Under the pieces are notes generated by a model. The model was not told where the DNA came from. It saw only the letters and a list, made by a program, of their open reading frames with translations, and made no database searches. Positions 53,569-61,576 of a DNA stretch of 62,348 nt are shown here, piece after piece (position 1 is the stretch's first letter; every line of letters begins with the position of its first letter). Made by a program: the position numbers and the translations under genes. Source of the stretch: Paenibacillus solani (GTDB taxonomy: Bacteria; Bacillota; Bacilli; Paenibacillales; Paenibacillaceae); assembly GCF_001277345.1 (NCBI RefSeq), contig NZ_LIUT01000008.1, positions 57,714 to 120,061 on the forward strand. Reading direction: 5' to 3'.

Positions 53569-54332
53569 TCTTTCGTCTCATCCTCATGTGTTCCGTAGTA
53601 GATTTCCATAAAATCCGGTCCGTAATTCCCTTGCTCATCATACACAATCAGCGGTGGTTTCAGCCTCACTTCAGGCTTTCCATCCCGTATGCCTTCAATC
53701 AGCACCATATTGGCTTCCAAATTTACGCGCGGATGGACAAATCGAATGACCTTCGGCTCAATCCGGTATTTGCTCATCAGGGTGATGATTTCCGCCAGAC
53801 GCAGCGGCTTGTGAACCATGCTCATCTTGCCGCCTTGACGAAGCAGTCTTGCACAGGATTCGATCACTTCCTCAAGCGTACAGTGGATTTCATGTCTAGC
53901 TATCGCTTGATGTTCATTCAGCTTCAAGTCACTGCCATTCATCGGCATATAAGGAGGATTAACCGTTATCAGGTCATATGCCCCATGTCCCTTTTCCTTA
54001 TATAACTCCCGCAGATCGCCTTCATGGATCGTAATCTGCTCCTGAAGATCATTCATCGCTACGCTCCGCCTGGCCATATCCGCAAGTCTCGGCTGAATCT
54101 CAATGCCTTCAATGGGAGCGTTTGTTCGTGTCGATAACAGGATGGGCACCACCCCGTTGCCTGTGCACATATCCAAAATGCGGCCCCTGCGCGGTATACT
54201 CGCAAATCTCGCAAGCAGGACGGCGTCCATGGAAAAGCTAAATACTTCCTCGCTCTGGATAATCCCAAGCTCATGGGTGAGCAGATCATCAATCCGCTCC
54301 GATGGCTGCAATAACACGTCTTTCCCTTTCAT
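53565..54332 (-). CDS. trmN6: tRNA1(Val)(A37)-N6-methyltransferase-like protein (YabB)
   Basis: SAM-dependent small-methyltransferase fold. ILDMCTGNGVVPILLSTR (about residues 55-72) is the SAM loop, and VNPPYMP near residue 125 is the NPPY motif for base amino-methylation. The target A37 of tRNA-Val is inferred from the E. coli homologue. Length 255 is normal. Located as yabB in B. subtilis and coupled to rsmI. Confidence 0.9.
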   Translation of the reverse strand: MKGKDVLLQPSERIDDLLTHELGIIQSEEVFSFSMDAVLLARFASIPRRGRILDMCTGNGVVPILLSTRTNAPIEGIEIQPRLADMARRSVAMNDLQEQITIHEGDLRELYKEKGHGAYDLITVNPPYMPMNGSDLKLNEHQAIARHEIHCTLEEVIESCARLLRQGGKMSMVHKPLRLAEIITLMSKYRIEPKVIRFVHPRVNLEANMVLIEGIRDGKPEVRLKPPLIVYDEQGNYGPDFMEIYYGTHEDETKE

Positions 54333-54472
54333 CGTTTCAATCCTTCACCTCTATAATTTCAAATCTGTTCTCTATGTTCTAAATACATAGAAGGCTGCTC
54401 TTCATATTACATGACAAGCAGCCGGATGGATTGGCATATTTCTGATTCTTACAGTATGACCTTTCCATTCTA

Positions 54473-54502
54473 GAAAAAAACCGTAGGCAGTTTCTCCTAC
54501 GG
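54473..54502 (-). terminator. Intrinsic terminator of the yabA transcript
   Basis: CCGTAGG (54481-54487) pairs with CCTACGG (54496-54502) over 8 bases; on the minus strand a run of seven or more T follows. It ends the holB-ricT-yabA group. Confidence 0.88.
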
Positions 54503-54506
54503 CTTC

Positions 54507-54875
54507 TTATTTATTCAAAAAAGATAAACAGAACAGGCAATCCCCTTCCGTTCTCAAATGTCCGTAATAGACATTGCAAATATGGAAGCCTTCATGATAC
54601 AGCCGAGCCAGGTTATCATAACCCTCGCCGACCACATCCTCATGTTCCTCATCCTTCACATGAAGCTGAGGTTGTAAAGCCACTGGGTTTTCCACGTCTG
54701 CCGGATGGACTTCCTTCTTTAATATTTTCCGGAGCTGTTCATTTTCAAGACTGAGGTGATGGTTCTCTTCCAGCAGTTCCTTGATGACCAGCTTGAGTCC
54801 ACCCAGTTCACTGTGTATATGTCCCATCTGTGTTTCCAACTCTTGAATGAGCACAAAAATGTTTTTCTTCTCCAA
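54507..54875 (-). CDS. yabA: Replication initiation control protein YabA
   Basis: Negative regulator of replication initiation that binds DnaA and the DnaN clamp. The N-terminal 60 residues form a leucine-zipper coiled coil (LIQELETQMGHIHSELGGLK). The C-terminal zinc domain has His and Cys ligands in HEGFHICNVYYG and GDCLFCLSFL. The 122-residue length matches. Co-directional with holB and ricT at short spacing. Confidence 0.94.
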   Translation of the reverse strand: MEKKNIFVLIQELETQMGHIHSELGGLKLVIKELLEENHHLSLENEQLRKILKKEVHPADVENPVALQPQLHVKDEEHEDVVGEGYDNLARLYHEGFHICNVYYGHLRTEGDCLFCLSFLNK

Positions 54876-54907
54876 GTCTACACCCCGAAAATAAACATTC
54901 TATTGGA

Positions 54908-55708
54908 CTATTTAATGACAACGTCGTCCATTGGAAGTTCCTTAACCTTACCAATTTCGAACAGCTGAACATGAACTGTCCGCTTATCCGCATTCAGTCC
55001 GACAACTTTGCCTTCTCCCAGCGAAGTGACGACCATTTTTCCAGCGGATGGAAGCTCTTCTTTTACGCTTTCATAATTATCATGCTCAAACTTCAGGCAG
55101 CACATCAATCTTCCGCATAGTCCGGAAATTTTGGTCGGATTGAGCGATAGGCTTTGATCCTTTGCCATCTTGATCGATACCGGCTCAAAATCACCAAGCC
55201 ATGAGGAGCAGCACAGTACGCGTCCACAGGGTCCAAGACCGCCGAGCATTTTGGCTTCATCACGAACTCCAATCTGACGAAGTTCGATTCTTGTACGGAA
55301 TATACTGGCCAGATCCTTGACCAGTTCACGGAAATCGACACGGCCTTCCGCCGTGAAGTAGAAAATGATCTTATTGCGGTCAAACGTAAATTCCACGTCA
55401 ACCAGCTTCATTTTCAATTCGTGATCCCGAATTTTATTTAAACAGGTAGTGAATGCTTCCCTAGCCGCTTGCTTGTTCTCTTCCACCACACGGGCGTCTG
55501 ATTCACCAGCAATACGGATGACCTTCTTGAGTGGAAGAACAACGTCGGATTCACCTACCTCCTTCTTTCCTATCACAACTTGACCATACTCGATGCCTCT
55601 CGCGGTTTCCACGATGACGGATTGTTCCTTCTCCACGGGGAGATCGAGCGGATCAAAGTAATATATTTTGCCCGCTTTCTTAAAACGGACACCTACTACA
55701 CTGTACAA
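54908..55708 (-). CDS. ricT: RicT (YaaT), PSP1-domain subunit of the Y-complex
   Basis: Part of the RicA/F/T complex that carries Fe-S clusters and directs RNase Y processing; it promotes sporulation, competence and biofilms in B. subtilis. PSP1 domain from about residue 60 to 200, with the cysteines in GPCGRVLCCSSWL and ISGLCGRLMCCLKFEHD, which bind the clusters. The 266-residue length is close to the 275 of B. subtilis. Confidence 0.95.
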   Translation of the reverse strand: MYSVVGVRFKKAGKIYYFDPLDLPVEKEQSVIVETARGIEYGQVVIGKKEVGESDVVLPLKKVIRIAGESDARVVEENKQAAREAFTTCLNKIRDHELKMKLVDVEFTFDRNKIIFYFTAEGRVDFRELVKDLASIFRTRIELRQIGVRDEAKMLGGLGPCGRVLCCSSWLGDFEPVSIKMAKDQSLSLNPTKISGLCGRLMCCLKFEHDNYESVKEELPSAGKMVVTSLGEGKVVGLNADKRTVHVQLFEIGKVKELPMDDVVIK

Positions 55709-55764
55709 AAATAAACCCCCTTGTGCCTGTACATAATGGCCATTCTAAGGGCCTGGGGGTGTGC

Positions 55765-56751
55765 TCACGCCGGAGTGTTACCGCCCAAACCCATCAATAA
55801 CTGCTCTAAACTGAGCTGTCCATTGACATTATAGCGTAACTTCTTCTGACACTCTGCGGCCAAATCCATGTATGCCACCCACTGTGCTGTGCTGCGGGCT
55901 GATGCATGGCCAGAGATATACTCTGCCTGATCTATGAAAACGAGAGACTCTTTCCTTCCATACTGGACATGGATCATGTCCTTAAACCATAAATGAAACA
56001 TACTGAACAGGATGTCCAGATGCTCAGAGAGTTCAGTTTTGAACACCTTTTGACTGGCGGTGATGATTGCCGAGCCGCTGCGGTTCAAAGACTCCTTCCC
56101 TAATTGTAACACTACGTTTCTAATTTCTGCAAACCAATTCTCATTCAATATTTTCCTACACTCATCAAGTCCGGATGCCAGATGAACCGCACAGCGTACA
56201 AGAGCCGCAGCATAACCCTCATCGATCAGAACCTTCTCCATCATCTGGGGATTCAACGCCCTGAACGGGACTTGTTGGGATCTGGACAAAATGGTCGGCA
56301 GAAGGGCCTGTCCATTCTCGGCAATCAAGATAGCAACAGCCGGTGCCTGGGGCTCTTCTAGAAACTTTAACAAGCTGTTGGCTGCCTGTGTGGTCATCTT
56401 CTCCGCCTGGTCCATAATGTAGACTTTAGGGTTCCGGTTCTCCGAACGATAGGAGAATACACGCTGAAGATCCCGAATCTGATCAATCTTAATGCTGGCT
56501 CCATCCGGCTCGATCAGGGTTAGATCGGGATGATTGCCGTGATCTACCTTGCGACATTCCAAACATTGTCCACAAGCATCATCTTCAAGCTCGGTACAAA
56601 ACAATGCCTTGGCAAACGTAAGCGCCGTCTGCATCTGTCCGGCACCATGGGGGCCGCTGAACAAATAGGCATGACTGACCGCATTACGACGCAAGGCATT
56701 TTGCAGCAGTTGCTTCGCAGTCTCTTGACCTACGATATCATTAAAAGACAT
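55765..56751 (-). CDS. holB: DNA polymerase III delta-prime subunit
   Basis: Clamp-loader stator subunit. The first 50 residues (HAYLFSGPHGAGQMQTA) carry a degenerate P-loop in which the Walker Lys-Thr is Gln-Met, so ATP binding is unlikely, as expected for delta-prime. A four-cysteine zinc module follows (CTELEDDACGQCLECRKVD). The arginine-finger motif is SRS rather than SRC, Arg retained. Length 328 is normal. Confidence 0.93.
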   Translation of the reverse strand: MSFNDIVGQETAKQLLQNALRRNAVSHAYLFSGPHGAGQMQTALTFAKALFCTELEDDACGQCLECRKVDHGNHPDLTLIEPDGASIKIDQIRDLQRVFSYRSENRNPKVYIMDQAEKMTTQAANSLLKFLEEPQAPAVAILIAENGQALLPTILSRSQQVPFRALNPQMMEKVLIDEGYAAALVRCAVHLASGLDECRKILNENWFAEIRNVVLQLGKESLNRSGSAIITASQKVFKTELSEHLDILFSMFHLWFKDMIHVQYGRKESLVFIDQAEYISGHASARSTAQWVAYMDLAAECQKKLRYNVNGQLSLEQLLMGLGGNTPA

Positions 56752-56811
56752 AAGTCCTCACTTTCTACCCATCCTTCATTCGCCCCTATTAGAAGAATTC
56801 GAAGAATCGAA

Positions 56812-57255
56812 TTAGAATACAAGATTGATCAGCATGCCTCGAATTTCCCCAACCTTGTTCAGCAGGTCAATTCTTCCCTGCTCCGTATCCAAGAGATCAT
56901 CGGCCATCGCCAGCAGCGCAGAATCAACCTCATCTATGACGTTAAATCGCTTGCCGCGTCCCCGACGGTCCCAACCGCGCGTTTCTTTCATCTTCACGCC
57001 ACGGCGAACGGTTTCCTCCAAAAAACGGCGAACCATCAATTTATACGCTTTGAGCTCCCGAATGGTCATCGCTTTGGCCAAGCGATCCCCTTGCATCGCA
57101 ATTTCACGCATTTGACGACTCAGCTCCTCATGAGTCGCACGTTCCCCTTGCTGCTGCATCATATCGGAGAATGAGCGCTGCTGAATCGGTCTGGCGCCGC
57201 TTTCCGACACCGTAAGCTCACTTTTTACGGGTCGAAAGCCCGGATTAATCTTCAC
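56812..57255 (-). CDS. yaaR: YaaR family protein (DUF327)
   Basis: Helical protein of 147 residues, function unknown. The conserved core is REIAMQGDRLAKAMTIRELKAYK (split: REIAMQGDRLAKAMT, IRELKAYK), then RRFLEETVRRGVKMKE and FNVIDEVDSALLAMADDLL. It lies between darA and holB exactly as yaaR does in B. subtilis. The N-terminal 30 residues look disordered. Confidence 0.88.
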   Translation of the reverse strand: MKINPGFRPVKSELTVSESGARPIQQRSFSDMMQQQGERATHEELSRQMREIAMQGDRLAKAMTIRELKAYKLMVRRFLEETVRRGVKMKETRGWDRRGRGKRFNVIDEVDSALLAMADDLLDTEQGRIDLLNKVGEIRGMLINLVF

Positions 57256-57301
57256 CTAAATCCCCCGCCTCTTGCGTTATTCTTTCGCATCTAATAAAAC
57301 G

Positions 57302-57356
57302 GAGGCACCCGGGTACGTTCATATTGAACAAACCTGTGCCTCACGTGAACGTACCC
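57302..57356 (-). other. Two interleaved inverted repeats (pseudoknot-like) between darA and yaaR
   Basis: GAGGCAC (57302-57308) pairs with GTGCCTC (57336-57342), and GGGTACGTTCA (57311-57321) pairs with TGAACGTACCC (57346-57356). The order is a-b-a'-b', the topology of a pseudoknot. On the minus strand the first stem is followed by CGTTTTATT, so it resembles a terminator for darA. GTTCA at 57317-57321 can instead pair with TGAAC at 57325-57329, giving a competing local hairpin. The rest of the 57256-57597 gap holds two short direct repeats (TCCATCTAC twice, CTACGGT twice) and no gene. Confidence 0.6.
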
Positions 57357-57597
57357 TGAAATTGTTTTCTTGTCAAGCAATTCACTGACAAATCAACGAA
57401 CAATTCTACAGTTATTTAGTTCCATCTACTTCATGCGTCTATTCAAGTCCATCTACCGAGTGCTACGGTCTACGGTAAACTATTTTTATTATGATACAGT
57501 ATGGGTTCGGAAGACTTGGAATGGAAGGAGAGCACAGCCGTCACATATCCCAATAAAAACATCCGTTACATATCTGTCGCAGATCTCGAATATGGAC

Positions 57598-57927
57598 TTA
57601 GAAATGCTCAAATCGCTCTACTGGGAGCACAAATACCGTAGCGCCGCCGACCTGTACTTCAACAGGAAGAGGCAGGTATGAATCCGTCGTACCGCTCATC
57701 GGGGTTACCGGAGTGACCAGCTGCTCACGTACCTTACAGCTTGTGCGAATGACACTAAGTACACTTTCAACCTGTGAATCGTCTACCCCAATCATAAAGG
57801 TGGTATTCCCCGCCTTCAGAAATCCGCCAGTACTTGCAAGTTTTGTTGCCCGGAAGTTCGCTTTGACCAATGCGGCGGAGAGACGGTTGCTATCTTTATC
57901 CTGTACAATCGCAACAATCAGTTTCAT
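57598..57927 (-). CDS. darA: Cyclic di-AMP receptor DarA (PII-like, YaaQ)
   Basis: Trimeric PII-like protein that binds c-di-AMP. The 109-residue product has the expected MKLIVAIVQDKDSNRL start, KLASTGGFLKAGNTTFMIGV with the loop glycines and Phe, and a C-terminal GGATVFVLPVERFEHF. A longer frame exists, but AAGGAGG before 57927 fixes the start. Downstream effect of DarA is not well defined even in B. subtilis. Together with the riboswitch before yabE it is the second c-di-AMP element here. Confidence 0.95.
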   Translation of the reverse strand: MKLIVAIVQDKDSNRLSAALVKANFRATKLASTGGFLKAGNTTFMIGVDDSQVESVLSVIRTSCKVREQLVTPVTPMSGTTDSYLPLPVEVQVGGATVFVLPVERFEHF

Positions 57928-57992
57928 GGTAAACCCTCCTTGTTTTTTTGGGGCATCGTCTGCCCTTAACTCTACATATTTGACAAACATCA

Positions 57993-58637
57993 TCAAAAAT
58001 CCTTCAAAATCGCCTCTTCCAAGTAGCGAATCATTTCTCTTTCCACTTGTGCCGGTGTTTTGGAAGCATCCAGCTTGCGGATACGGCCCGGGTTACGCTC
58101 CGCTACCAATAGATATCCTTCCCTTACCTTTTCGTGAAAAGCCAAAGCCTCCATATCCAGCCGATTCAGCTCCCGCTCTGCATTCGCCGCGATCCGGGAC
58201 AAGCCGATCTCAGGCTCGATATCAAACAATAGTGTTAAATCTGGCATCCGTGTATCGATCGCGAACTGATTGATGCTCCATACCTCTTCCATGCCCAGTC
58301 CACGTGCATACCCCTGGTAAACCAGGCTGCTATCCACAAAACGGTCGCATAGTACGGTTAAACCCTGCTTCAAGGCCGGCTCCACCTTCTCTGCAAGATG
58401 CTGACGACGAGCAGCTGCATATAATAGTGCTTCTGTCCGGGGATCCATTGCAGTATGCGCCGGATCAAGAATGATGGAACGGATCTTCTCAGCGATCTCG
58501 ATTCCGCCTGGCTCACGGGTGATGAGGTACGGGATCGAATGATTCTGCATAAAGGCAGCGACTCTGCCCATCATCGTTGTTTTGCCGGATCCGTCCCCTC
58601 CTTCAAGAGTAATGAATAGTGGTCTGCGATTCGTCAT
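57993..58637 (-). CDS. tmk: Thymidylate kinase
   Basis: Phosphorylates dTMP to dTDP. P-loop EGGDGSGKTTMM at residues 12-23, the DR(Y/H)-type CDRFVDSSLVYQG near residue 96, and a lid region DIEPEIGLSR. The 214-residue length is normal. The order yaaO-tmk-darA is that of B. subtilis. Confidence 0.96.
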   Translation of the reverse strand: MTNRRPLFITLEGGDGSGKTTMMGRVAAFMQNHSIPYLITREPGGIEIAEKIRSIILDPAHTAMDPRTEALLYAAARRQHLAEKVEPALKQGLTVLCDRFVDSSLVYQGYARGLGMEEVWSINQFAIDTRMPDLTLLFDIEPEIGLSRIAANAERELNRLDMEALAFHEKVREGYLLVAERNPGRIRKLDASKTPAQVEREMIRYLEEAILKDF

Positions 58638-58732
58638 AGTATATCCTGCTTTCTATCTTCATTCATTGATCGATCATGAGTTCGAAGTTCTCCATCCCCT
58701 AAACGTCCCATGTATGGCGATATTCTCATCTC

Positions 58733-60400
58733 TTACGTTTCCTTGTAAACGACAATGGTTTGCAGCTTGGGGTCGGTGATGCCCTGGCATTTAGCCCCTT
58801 CGTCTCGTAGAGTCAGCAGCCTCTGTTCCATAACCTTGGTTATGGCTTCACCGGGATATAAAATTGGAATGCCTGGCGGATACGGGATAACCGTCTCGGC
58901 TGCCTTGCGCCCGGCACTGCTCTCTAACGGAATCGACTCGATCATCTCTCTGCCTATCGGCTTCAAGGTAAACGGAATAGGCGCGGAGTATGGAGCCTCC
59001 TCGGTTAAATTGTTCCACGTGGAAACATTCAAACTCAAGTTAGATTCCGCTAACAAGGTATGTTGGCTACTATCAGAAGCAGAGTTGTCATTCGCTTGGA
59101 TAAACGGCGGCTCATAGCGCATGAAATCGCCCTGATCACGTAGTTCCCGAATCCGTAATTTCACTCGCTCCGATGAAAGGCCCGAGTCGGTCTCCGGCTC
59201 ATGTGTTTCCTCCTCCTGCTCTACAATATGCAAAAGAGCCCATAGGAGGTGATTCGCATCTGCCTGCGTCGATCCCAGCGAAAATAATAAGACGACGCGC
59301 TGCTCGTCGCTCATCTCCGGCACACAGCCGCACGCCTCTAGTGCGCGCTGGAGTGCATACCCGCTCAGGGACCCGGTGCGGTCATATATGACCGCCTTGA
59401 ACGGGTCCTGGCGGGTATACGCCGCGGCGGCTGTGTCCGCGGCGTGGCCCCTGGGCTGCGGCGGCTGCAGCAGCCCGAAGCGCGGCAGCTTCGCGAGGCC
59501 GCGCCGGAAGGTCTCCACGGCGGCCAGGCCAGCCGTGAAGGCGCCCGCGCCTTGCGTGTGCAGCAGGCGCCGCGCCAGATCCAGCGAAGCCATGAGCGGG
59601 TACGAGGGGCTGGAGCTCTGCACCATCGCCAGCCGCTGACGCAGCAGGCTGCGGTCGAGCAGCCTGCCCTGTACGTGCAGCATGGCTCCCATCGTCATAG
59701 CGGCTAACATTTTATGTGTGGATTGAACCACACCATCGGCACCGCATGACAAAGCGTTCTCGGGCAGCTCAAGATGCTGTCCATAATGGGCTCCATGAGC
59801 TTCATCGACAAGAAGCGGAACTCCGCGTTCATGGCAAGCTTCCGCCAGCGGCCTCAAGTCGCTCCCCATTCCGTAATAGTTCGGCATCGTAATTAGAACG
59901 CCCTTGGCTTTAGGGTAAGCCTCCAAGGCAGCTGCCACTGTAGCTGCGGAAGGAGCAATGGCAAGACCGCTAGGCTTGTCCAGCTCAGGCTGAAGAAATA
60001 CTGCTCTTGCGCCTGCCAGCATCAATCCGTTCAATACAGACTTATGTACATTCCGCTGCACCAGTATAAAGTCGCCGGGTTCACGGCATACCGTTAGAAT
60101 CAGAGCCAGATTGCCAGCGGTGCTCCCCCCTACCAGAAAGAAGCTTTCTTCGGCGCCAAAACATTCTGCAGCGAGCTCCTGTGCTTCCTGGATAACGTCT
60201 TCAGGATGAAATAAATCATCCGTTCCGGTTATTTCCGTCACATCTATATGCATGGCCTCTCGCAGCATACCAGCCAAGTAATGGTCGGGCTCATATGCTC
60301 TGCCATTCTTATGTCCAGGTACGTGAAACGATGAAGCTCCGCGTTCCCGATATAATGCCATGGCTTCCGCTAGCGGGGCACGCTCTCTATGTGTAGTCAT
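58733..60400 (-). CDS. yaaO: Orn/Lys/Arg decarboxylase family PLP enzyme (YaaO-like)
   Basis: Fold-type I PLP decarboxylase of the small YaaO/SpeA type; substrate (arginine, lysine or ornithine) not determinable here. The N terminus has FHVPGHKNGRAY, a STAGNLA phosphate loop, DEAHGAHYG near residue 199 and the PLP lysine in QSTHKMLAAMT (about Lys230). I choose the ATG at 60400, eight bases after AGGG, giving 555 residues. Bases 59290-59680 are much more GC-rich than the rest, and a parS-like word lies inside the gene. Confidence 0.9.
   Translation of the reverse strand: MTTHRERAPLAEAMALYRERGASSFHVPGHKNGRAYEPDHYLAGMLREAMHIDVTEITGTDDLFHPEDVIQEAQELAAECFGAEESFFLVGGSTAGNLALILTVCREPGDFILVQRNVHKSVLNGLMLAGARAVFLQPELDKPSGLAIAPSAATVAAALEAYPKAKGVLITMPNYYGMGSDLRPLAEACHERGVPLLVDEAHGAHYGQHLELPENALSCGADGVVQSTHKMLAAMTMGAMLHVQGRLLDRSLLRQRLAMVQSSSPSYPLMASLDLARRLLHTQGAGAFTAGLAAVETFRRGLAKLPRFGLLQPPQPRGHAADTAAAAYTRQDPFKAVIYDRTGSLSGYALQRALEACGCVPEMSDEQRVVLLFSLGSTQADANHLLWALLHIVEQEEETHEPETDSGLSSERVKLRIRELRDQGDFMRYEPPFIQANDNSASDSSQHTLLAESNLSLNVSTWNNLTEEAPYSAPIPFTLKPIGREMIESIPLESSAGRKAAETVIPYPPGIPILYPGEAITKVMEQRLLTLRDEGAKCQGITDPKLQTIVVYKET
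59011..59027. other. parS-like site with one extra base, inside yaaO
   Basis: TGTTCCACGTGGAAACA equals the ParB (Spo0J) site consensus TGTTNCACGTGAAACA except for one inserted G after CACGTG. It also contains the perfect palindrome TTCCACGTGGAA. Origin-proximal parS sites inside genes are common in Bacillales. The insertion may abolish binding. Confidence 0.3.
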
Positions 60401-60492
60401 CAACATATCCCTTCGGATTACATTCTCTAACCTATTTTAACGCAATTTGAAACGTACGCCTATGCCCTGATTCCACTAAAACCCCTGCCCAA

Positions 60493-60517
60493 ACAAAAAA
60501 GGCCTTCGATCAGGCCC
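60493..60517 (-). terminator. Intrinsic terminator of gin
   Basis: GGCCT (60501-60505) pairs with AGGCC (60512-60516) and six T follow on the minus strand. It sits between gin and yaaO. Confidence 0.75.
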
Positions 60518-60535
60518 ATTACACGGGTATCACAT

Positions 60536-60721
60536 CTATGCATTTTTCGGCATCGCAATTTGTTTTAATTGATGGATAAAAAAATGATATTTGGCATCCT
60601 CTGCATTGGTATGAACGATTTCCGATTCACAATCCTCGCATACGAATTGCGATACAATGAGAATACCCTCGGTTTTCGACTGATCGCATATGATACACAC
60701 GTGTTCGGTCAACTCTTCCAT
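60536..60721 (-). CDS. gin: Anti-sigma-G factor Gin (CsfB)
   Basis: Small zinc-finger protein that keeps sigma-G inactive until engulfment completes in B. subtilis. The 61-residue product has the expected HVCIICDQ and FVCEDCE knuckles, with a C-terminal helical tail ending in HFFIHQLKQIAMP. The second ATG (60721) has GGTGG seven bases upstream. It precedes yaaO and tmk as in B. subtilis. A sigma-F-like promoter is upstream. Confidence 0.9.
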   Translation of the reverse strand: MEELTEHVCIICDQSKTEGILIVSQFVCEDCESEIVHTNAEDAKYHFFIHQLKQIAMPKNA

Positions 60722-60749
60722 AACCATCCCACCTTGGTCCTTTTACTAT

Positions 60750-60779
60750 TAGTATGACACAGTTTCTATTATTTTAAAC
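60750..60779 (-). promoter_or_regulatory. Sigma-F-like promoter of gin
   Basis: On the minus strand GTTTA (60779-60775) and TGTCATACTA (60759-60750) are 15 bp apart, each with one mismatch to the sigma-F consensus (GYATA; GGNNANAHTR). csfB is a sigma-F gene in B. subtilis. Confidence 0.6.
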
Positions 60780-60955
60780 CTTTTCATAGGATATGTCTTT
60801 CTACGCCTATTTATATGCCCCCCTTGGAGGCCTTGTGTCTGTACCTATTTTTTAACTTAATAAAAATATGATTTTGACCGATAAAATACATAAAAGACTT
60901 CATCTTCTTGTCTATCGAATATCATCATCTTCTTAAAGGGGGACGGCATAGCCCA

Positions 60956-61477
60956 ATGGCAGATCCAAACGGTCAAGCCACCTTTTATCATTATCGACTC
61001 ATTAAAAAAATCCAGATTCCTAAAAGCTTGTTGCTCCTCTACTTAAGTCTGCCTTGGCTGGCTGGCGCTGCAGGAGCATTCTGGGTATCACCGTATATCC
61101 TGCTGGATATGCTGATTGCCTTCCCGATTGTGTTGTGGATCCAATATGTCGTAGGACATACCGTGCTCCTCTTGCAGGGACCAAGCTATCGGAAACGTTG
61201 GCGTTTCCGTCTCAAGCCACCCTGGCTTGGCTATAACCCGGAACAACATGTCAGTCGGCGTGTGTTCATACTAGTACAGTTCTATACCTGCTGGATCGGG
61301 ATTGTCCTATGCGTGATCATGGCATTCTGGTCTCCGCTCTCTTTTACGATTGGTCTTCTTATCTGGCATCTGTGGCTTCTGCTCCCTCGGGGCTACGCCT
61401 TGCTACGTTTGAGCGGACAGCGTAAAGATGGAATGTTGAAAATGAATGAACAAGACATCTCCTACTACAAGCAATAG
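60956..61477 (+). CDS. Unrecognised membrane protein with about four transmembrane helices
   Basis: A 173-residue protein on the plus strand, opposite to almost all neighbours. Hydrophobic segments lie at about residues 24-45, 47-68, 102-124 and 126-145, with a basic loop RKRWRFRLKPPWLGYNPEQH between the second and third, and a charged tail. I recognise no family. The ATG at 60956 follows AAAGGGGGA at 12-base spacing, longer than ideal; a TTG at 60908 would add 16 residues. It ends in a bidirectional terminator shared with the lipoprotein gene. Confidence 0.7.
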   Translation: MADPNGQATFYHYRLIKKIQIPKSLLLLYLSLPWLAGAAGAFWVSPYILLDMLIAFPIVLWIQYVVGHTVLLLQGPSYRKRWRFRLKPPWLGYNPEQHVSRRVFILVQFYTCWIGIVLCVIMAFWSPLSFTIGLLIWHLWLLLPRGYALLRLSGQRKDGMLKMNEQDISYYKQ

Positions 61478-61536
61478 CGTCCCAGGAGAGGTCTTGCACA
61501 ACTCATTACATAATTTTGATTTACCCTTTTATATGA

Positions 61537-61576
61537 AATAAAGACCTCCATCCGAAGCCGGGAAGAGGTCTTTATT
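61537..61576. terminator. Bidirectional terminator between convergent genes
   Basis: AATAAAGACCTC (61537-61548) and GAGGTCTTTATT (61565-61576) form a perfect 12-bp stem. AT-rich flanks give a U-rich 3' side on both strands. It overlaps the stop codon of the lipoprotein gene. Confidence 0.85.

Noticed and set aside
57336..57350. CTCACGTGAAC as a parS site
   Set aside because: Only about 11 of 16 positions match, and the bases are explained by the two inverted repeats.
57370..57681. A 103-codon plus-strand frame in the darA-yaaR gap
   Set aside because: Its 3' end is antisense to darA, there is no ribosome site, and the translation looks random.
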